A stretch of 64,000 nt of DNA, from contig NZ_CP049255.1 of NCBI RefSeq assembly GCF_011047135.1, positions 2,046,001 to 2,110,000 on the forward strand. The letters run 5' to 3'. Under the pieces are notes generated by a model. It ran no database searches. It saw only the letters and a list, made by a program, of their open reading frames with translations, and was not told where the DNA came from. The number at the start of each line of letters is the position of its first letter. Within the stretch, counting starts at the first letter, position 1. This DNA is from Microbacterium endophyticum. Lineage in GTDB: Bacteria; Actinomycetota; Actinomycetes; Actinomycetales; Microbacteriaceae. This document shows positions 61,215 to 64,000 of the stretch, in pieces. The translations under genes were made by a program, and so were the position numbers.

Positions 61215-62300
61215 GTGACTTCAGTTCCGGTAACCATCGGGATGCCCCGCATCGGCGCGCCGCAATCGCCGGATTTCTCGGGTGAATCCGGTCCGCTACG
61301 CGATACTCATGGCCGAATTCATCGCGATCTTCGGGTGTCGCTGACAGACCGTTGCTCGCTGCGCTGCACCTACTGCATGCCGGAGCAGGGCAATGAATGG
61401 CTGGCCCGACAGAGCATTCTCGATCTCGACGAGATCGAGCGAGTGGCCCGTGTGGCCGCCGCCGCTGGTGTGACGACGTTCCGTTTGACCGGCGGTGAGC
61501 CGTTGCTTCGAAAAGACATCGTCGAGGTGGTGCGACGCCTGGCCGTCATCAAGAGCCCCGCGGGTCCGGTACAGATCGCGATGACGACCAACGGCATCCG
61601 TCTGGGTGAGTATCTGCCCGATTTGATCGCCGCGGGCCTCAGCCGTGTAAATATCTCGATCGACACGATTCGGCGCGAGCGTTTCCACGAGCTCACACGT
61701 CGTGACCGGCTCGATGACGTGCTGGAGGGGATCGCTGCCGCCGCGGCATCCGATCTTCGACCATTGAAGCTGAACGCCGTCGCGATGCGCGGTGTCAACG
61801 ACGATGAGCTTGTCGACCTGGTGGAATTCGCCATCTCGCAAAACGCGCAGCTTCGGTTCATCGAACAAATGCCGCTCGACGCCGGACACACGTGGGACCG
61901 CACGCAGATGGTGACTCGCGACGAGATTCTCGCGGCACTCAGCGAACGGTGGCAGCTCGCTGCCGTTCCCGGTCGTGGCGGCGCGCCCGCCGAACGCTGG
62001 ACCCTCGATGGCGGCCCCCACACCGTCGGTGTCATCGCCTCTGTCACAGCGCCGTTCTGCGGTGACTGCGACCGGCTGCGGCTGACCGCCGACGGCCAGC
62101 TACGAAACTGCCTCTTTTCTACGACCGAGTATGACCTCATGCCGGTGCTGCGAGCATCGTCCACTGGCGACGTGAAAGACATCGACGCGGGAATCGATCG
62201 GATGCTGCGCTCCTGCGTGCACGGAAAGCTTCCCGGCCACGCAATCAATGATCCGGGCTTCTTGCAACCAGCCCGCGGGATGAATGCGATTGGTGGCTGA
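61215..62300 (+). CDS. moaA: GTP 3',8-cyclase
   Basis: 361 residues from GTG 61215, with GAGGAG about twelve bases before it. The radical SAM cluster is C-x3-C-x2-C at Cys47, Cys51 and Cys54 (LTDRCSLRCTYCMPEQ). The SAM GGEP motif is in TFRLTGGEPLLRKD (core RLTGGEP). The C-terminal second cluster uses CGDCDRLRLTADGQLRNC (two Cys then a third 14 residues on), and the protein ends in the Gly-Gly needed for activation. It starts molybdenum cofactor synthesis from GTP together with MoaC. Thirty-three bases before fdhD. Confidence 0.96.
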   Translation: MTSVPVTIGMPRIGAPQSPDFSGESGPLRDTHGRIHRDLRVSLTDRCSLRCTYCMPEQGNEWLARQSILDLDEIERVARVAAAAGVTTFRLTGGEPLLRKDIVEVVRRLAVIKSPAGPVQIAMTTNGIRLGEYLPDLIAAGLSRVNISIDTIRRERFHELTRRDRLDDVLEGIAAAAASDLRPLKLNAVAMRGVNDDELVDLVEFAISQNAQLRFIEQMPLDAGHTWDRTQMVTRDEILAALSERWQLAAVPGRGGAPAERWTLDGGPHTVGVIASVTAPFCGDCDRLRLTADGQLRNCLFSTTEYDLMPVLRASSTGDVKDIDAGIDRMLRSCVHGKLPGHAINDPGFLQPARGMNAIGG

Positions 62301-62321
62301 ACCTCGGCCACAGGCCGGGGA

Positions 62322-62327
62322 TAGCAT
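62322..62327 (+). promoter_or_regulatory. Leaderless promoter of fdhD
   Basis: TAGCAT exactly six bases before ATG 62334, the same hexamer and spacing as at the ydeP-like gene (36837). No ribosome site precedes the ATG. It suggests fdhD has its own promoter separate from moaA. Confidence 0.55.
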
Positions 62328-62333
62328 GAGCGC

Positions 62334-63191
62334 ATGGGGCGGATTACGGCACGCAAACCGGTGATGAAAATCACCCTCGGCAAGGAACCTCACCGCCGCG
62401 CTGATGTGCTCGCTGTCGAAGAGCCTCTTGAGATTCGTGTCGGAGGCACCGCTCTCTCTGTGCAGATGCGAACCCCCGGTCACGATGTTGAACTCGCCGC
62501 AGGATTTCTCGTATCTGAGGGCGTGATCGCGGCGGGGCCGCAGTTCCACTCGGCGATCCACTGCGGCGGGCCAGGCACCGGAATCACGATCGACGGCAAT
62601 ACCTACAACGTGCTCGATGTGACTCTCGCGCCCGGCGTCGAGGTTCCCGAAAGCGCGCTTGGGCGCAACTTCTACACGTCTAGTTCGTGCGGCGTGTGTG
62701 GAAAGGCCTCTCTTGAGGCGGTCGAGACGAGCTCTACTTACGACGTCGCAGCAGACGATGCTGTGCTCGACGCGGAGCTGCTGACGACCTTTCCCGATCG
62801 TCTGCGTGCCGAGCAGGAAATCTTCGAGAAGACCGGCGGACTCCACGCCGCGGCGCTGTTCGATGCGTCATCCGGTGAAATGCTCGTACTGCGCGAAGAC
62901 GTGGGTCGACACAACGCTGTCGACAAGGTGATCGGCTGGGCACTTTTGAGCGACCGCCTTCCGCTCTCAGGCACTGTGCTGCAGGTTTCTGGCCGCGCGA
63001 GCTTCGAGCTGGTGCAGAAAGCCGTGATGGCAGGCATCCCGATACTTGCCGCGGTTTCGGCGCCGTCTTCGCTCGCTGTCGAGCTCGCCGTTGACCGAGG
63101 GCTCACACTCGTGGGCTTTTTGCGGGGCACATCGATGAATGTGTATTCGCATTCCGAGCGCATCAGCGTGAACTCACCCGCACCCCTCTGA
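62334..63191 (+). CDS. fdhD: Formate dehydrogenase accessory sulfurtransferase
   Basis: 285 residues. EEPLEIRVGGTALSVQMRTP (core EPLEIRV) begins the fold, ELAAGFLVSEGVI follows near residue 53, and SSSCGVCGKASLEA holds the CxxC pair Cys119 and Cys122 that carries sulfur. LREDVGRHNAVDKVIGWAL (core EDVGRHNAVDKVIG) near 182 and SGRASFELVQKAVMAGIPIL (core SGRASFELVQKA) near 224 are family hallmarks. It receives sulfur from a cysteine desulfurase and sulfurates the bis-MGD cofactor of formate-dehydrogenase-like enzymes; the only candidate client in the window is the YdeP-like protein. Confidence 0.94.
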   Translation: MGRITARKPVMKITLGKEPHRRADVLAVEEPLEIRVGGTALSVQMRTPGHDVELAAGFLVSEGVIAAGPQFHSAIHCGGPGTGITIDGNTYNVLDVTLAPGVEVPESALGRNFYTSSSCGVCGKASLEAVETSSTYDVAADDAVLDAELLTTFPDRLRAEQEIFEKTGGLHAAALFDASSGEMLVLREDVGRHNAVDKVIGWALLSDRLPLSGTVLQVSGRASFELVQKAVMAGIPILAAVSAPSSLAVELAVDRGLTLVGFLRGTSMNVYSHSERISVNSPAPL

Positions 63192-63237
63192 CCGAACACC
63201 ACACTCTCTACCGATACGCACACGCGAGGAGAAAATT

Positions 63238-64000
63238 ATGCAGCTGGGAATGATTGGACTGGGGCGCATGGGCGCCAATATCGTGCGGCGCCTCATGCGT
63301 GCCGGCCACGAATGTGTCGTTTTCGATGTGAATCCGGATGCCGTTGCGACGCTTGCCGCGGAAGGTGCTGTCGGGGCGTCGAGCATGGCAGACCTCGCCG
63401 CCAAGATGACTGGTCCTCGAGCGATCTGGCTCATGGTTCCGGCTGGACTCACCGGCGCCGTTGTCGAAGAGCTTGCGGCAGAGCTCGAAGCTGACGACAT
63501 CATCATCGACGGCGGTAACTCGAACTATCGCGACGACGTCCGCCGCGCCGCAGCGCTGAAAGATCGCGGCATTCACTACGTCGACGCGGGAACAAGCGGT
63601 GGCGTTTTCGGACTCGATCGCGGCTACTGCCTCATGGTCGGTGGCCCCGATGTCGCTTTCTCGCGTATCGAGCCGATTCTTGCAACGATCGCCCCCGGTG
63701 CATCCGACATCGAGCGCACTCCGGGTCGCACGGGCGACTACACCGAAGAAGAACTCGGGTATCTGCACTGCGGTCCCTCGGGCGCCGGACACTTCGTGAA
63801 GATGGTGCACAACGGCATCGAATACGGCATCATGGCCGCGCTCGCCGAGGGCCTCAACATTTTGAACAACGCGGACGCGGGCCTTCGCGATGCGAGCCAC
63901 TCCGCCGAGGTTGCGCCTCTCGAAGAGCCGGAGTTCTACCAGTTCGATATCGACACGGGAAAGGTCGCCGAACTATGGCGGCGCGGATCGGTCATTTCGT
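63238..64000 (+). CDS. gnd: 6-phosphogluconate dehydrogenase, decarboxylating (5' part)
   Basis: The first 254 codons are in the window; it runs off the right edge. ATG 63238 has GAGGAG eight bases before it. LGMIGLGRMGANIVRRLMRA (core GLGRMGANIVRRL, residues 6-18) is the NAD(P)-binding turn, IIIDGGNSNYRDD near residue 91, GTSGGVFGLDRGYCLMVGG (core GTSGGVFGLDRGYCLMVGG is the substrate loop) near 121, and GAGHFVKMVHNGIEYGIMAA (core GHFVKMVHNGIEYG) near 182 has the catalytic Lys. Gly after FG and the Arg-Met pattern in the dinucleotide fold favour the shorter GndA/YqeC-type, often NAD-dependent, form. It makes ribulose-5-phosphate in the pentose phosphate pathway. Confidence 0.92.
   Translation, partial: MQLGMIGLGRMGANIVRRLMRAGHECVVFDVNPDAVATLAAEGAVGASSMADLAAKMTGPRAIWLMVPAGLTGAVVEELAAELEADDIIIDGGNSNYRDDVRRAAALKDRGIHYVDAGTSGGVFGLDRGYCLMVGGPDVAFSRIEPILATIAPGASDIERTPGRTGDYTEEELGYLHCGPSGAGHFVKMVHNGIEYGIMAALAEGLNILNNADAGLRDASHSAEVAPLEEPEFYQFDIDTGKVAELWRRGSVIS

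Overview
The window reads as chromosomal DNA of a high-GC Gram-positive bacterium, most likely a member of the Microbacteriaceae (Microbacterium or a close relative). The evidence is the GC-rich codon use, frequent ATGA/GTGA/TTGA gene overlaps, many genes with a TANNNT -10 element only six or seven bases before the start codon (leaderless mRNAs), an actinobacterial rplJ-rplL pair, a CtpE-like P-type ATPase, a cydABDC operon, and GGATGC/GCATCC words scattered everywhere. It has no rRNA, tRNA, CRISPR array, insertion sequence or clear prophage.

Layout. 1-14,446 is a carbohydrate/glycoside utilisation locus. It holds two sugar-phosphate-isomerase-type TIM barrels, two Gfo/Idh/MocA oxidoreductases, an SGNH esterase-like hydrolase, a complete five-gene family-5 (Dpp/Opp-like) ABC importer, a LacI regulator, a FAD-dependent oxidoreductase and a secreted GH5 glycanase, with paired LacI-type operators at the promoter. 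14,491-18,708 holds a MarR/DHA2 efflux pair with strong operators, a stand-alone YqaJ-type nuclease and an AbiEi-like/DUF559 protein. 18,709-20,058 is the rplJL operon with an L10-leader-like region and attenuator. 20,202-25,160 is one giant secreted nuclease/5'-nucleotidase. 25,228-30,044 is a LacI regulator and an AglEFG-like sugar importer without its own ATPase. 30,097-36,641 carries a P-type ATPase, two MFS transporters, a PAP2 phosphatase and a small membrane protein.

36,849-51,803 and 61,215-63,191 form a molybdenum system: a YdeP-type molybdopterin oxidoreductase, mogA, moaE, moaD, mobA, moaC, moeA, moeB/Z, an HTH-TOBE regulator, modABC, and further away moaA and fdhD. 52,321-54,110 is a TetR/dehydrogenase pair with two clear operators. 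54,833-61,050 is cydABDC followed by a 46-residue zinc-ribbon gene overlapping the end of cydC. The window ends inside a 6-phosphogluconate dehydrogenase gene.

Most striking observation: a 76-base palindromic element lies inside both cydC and cydD, in each case in the linker between the membrane and ATPase domains. The two copies have nearly identical ends, opposite orientation and different reading frames. Other points of note are a sharp codon-use break inside the giant nuclease gene, matching TAGCAT-N6-ATG leaderless promoters on the ydeP-like and fdhD genes, and the oxidoreductive sugar locus at the left end.
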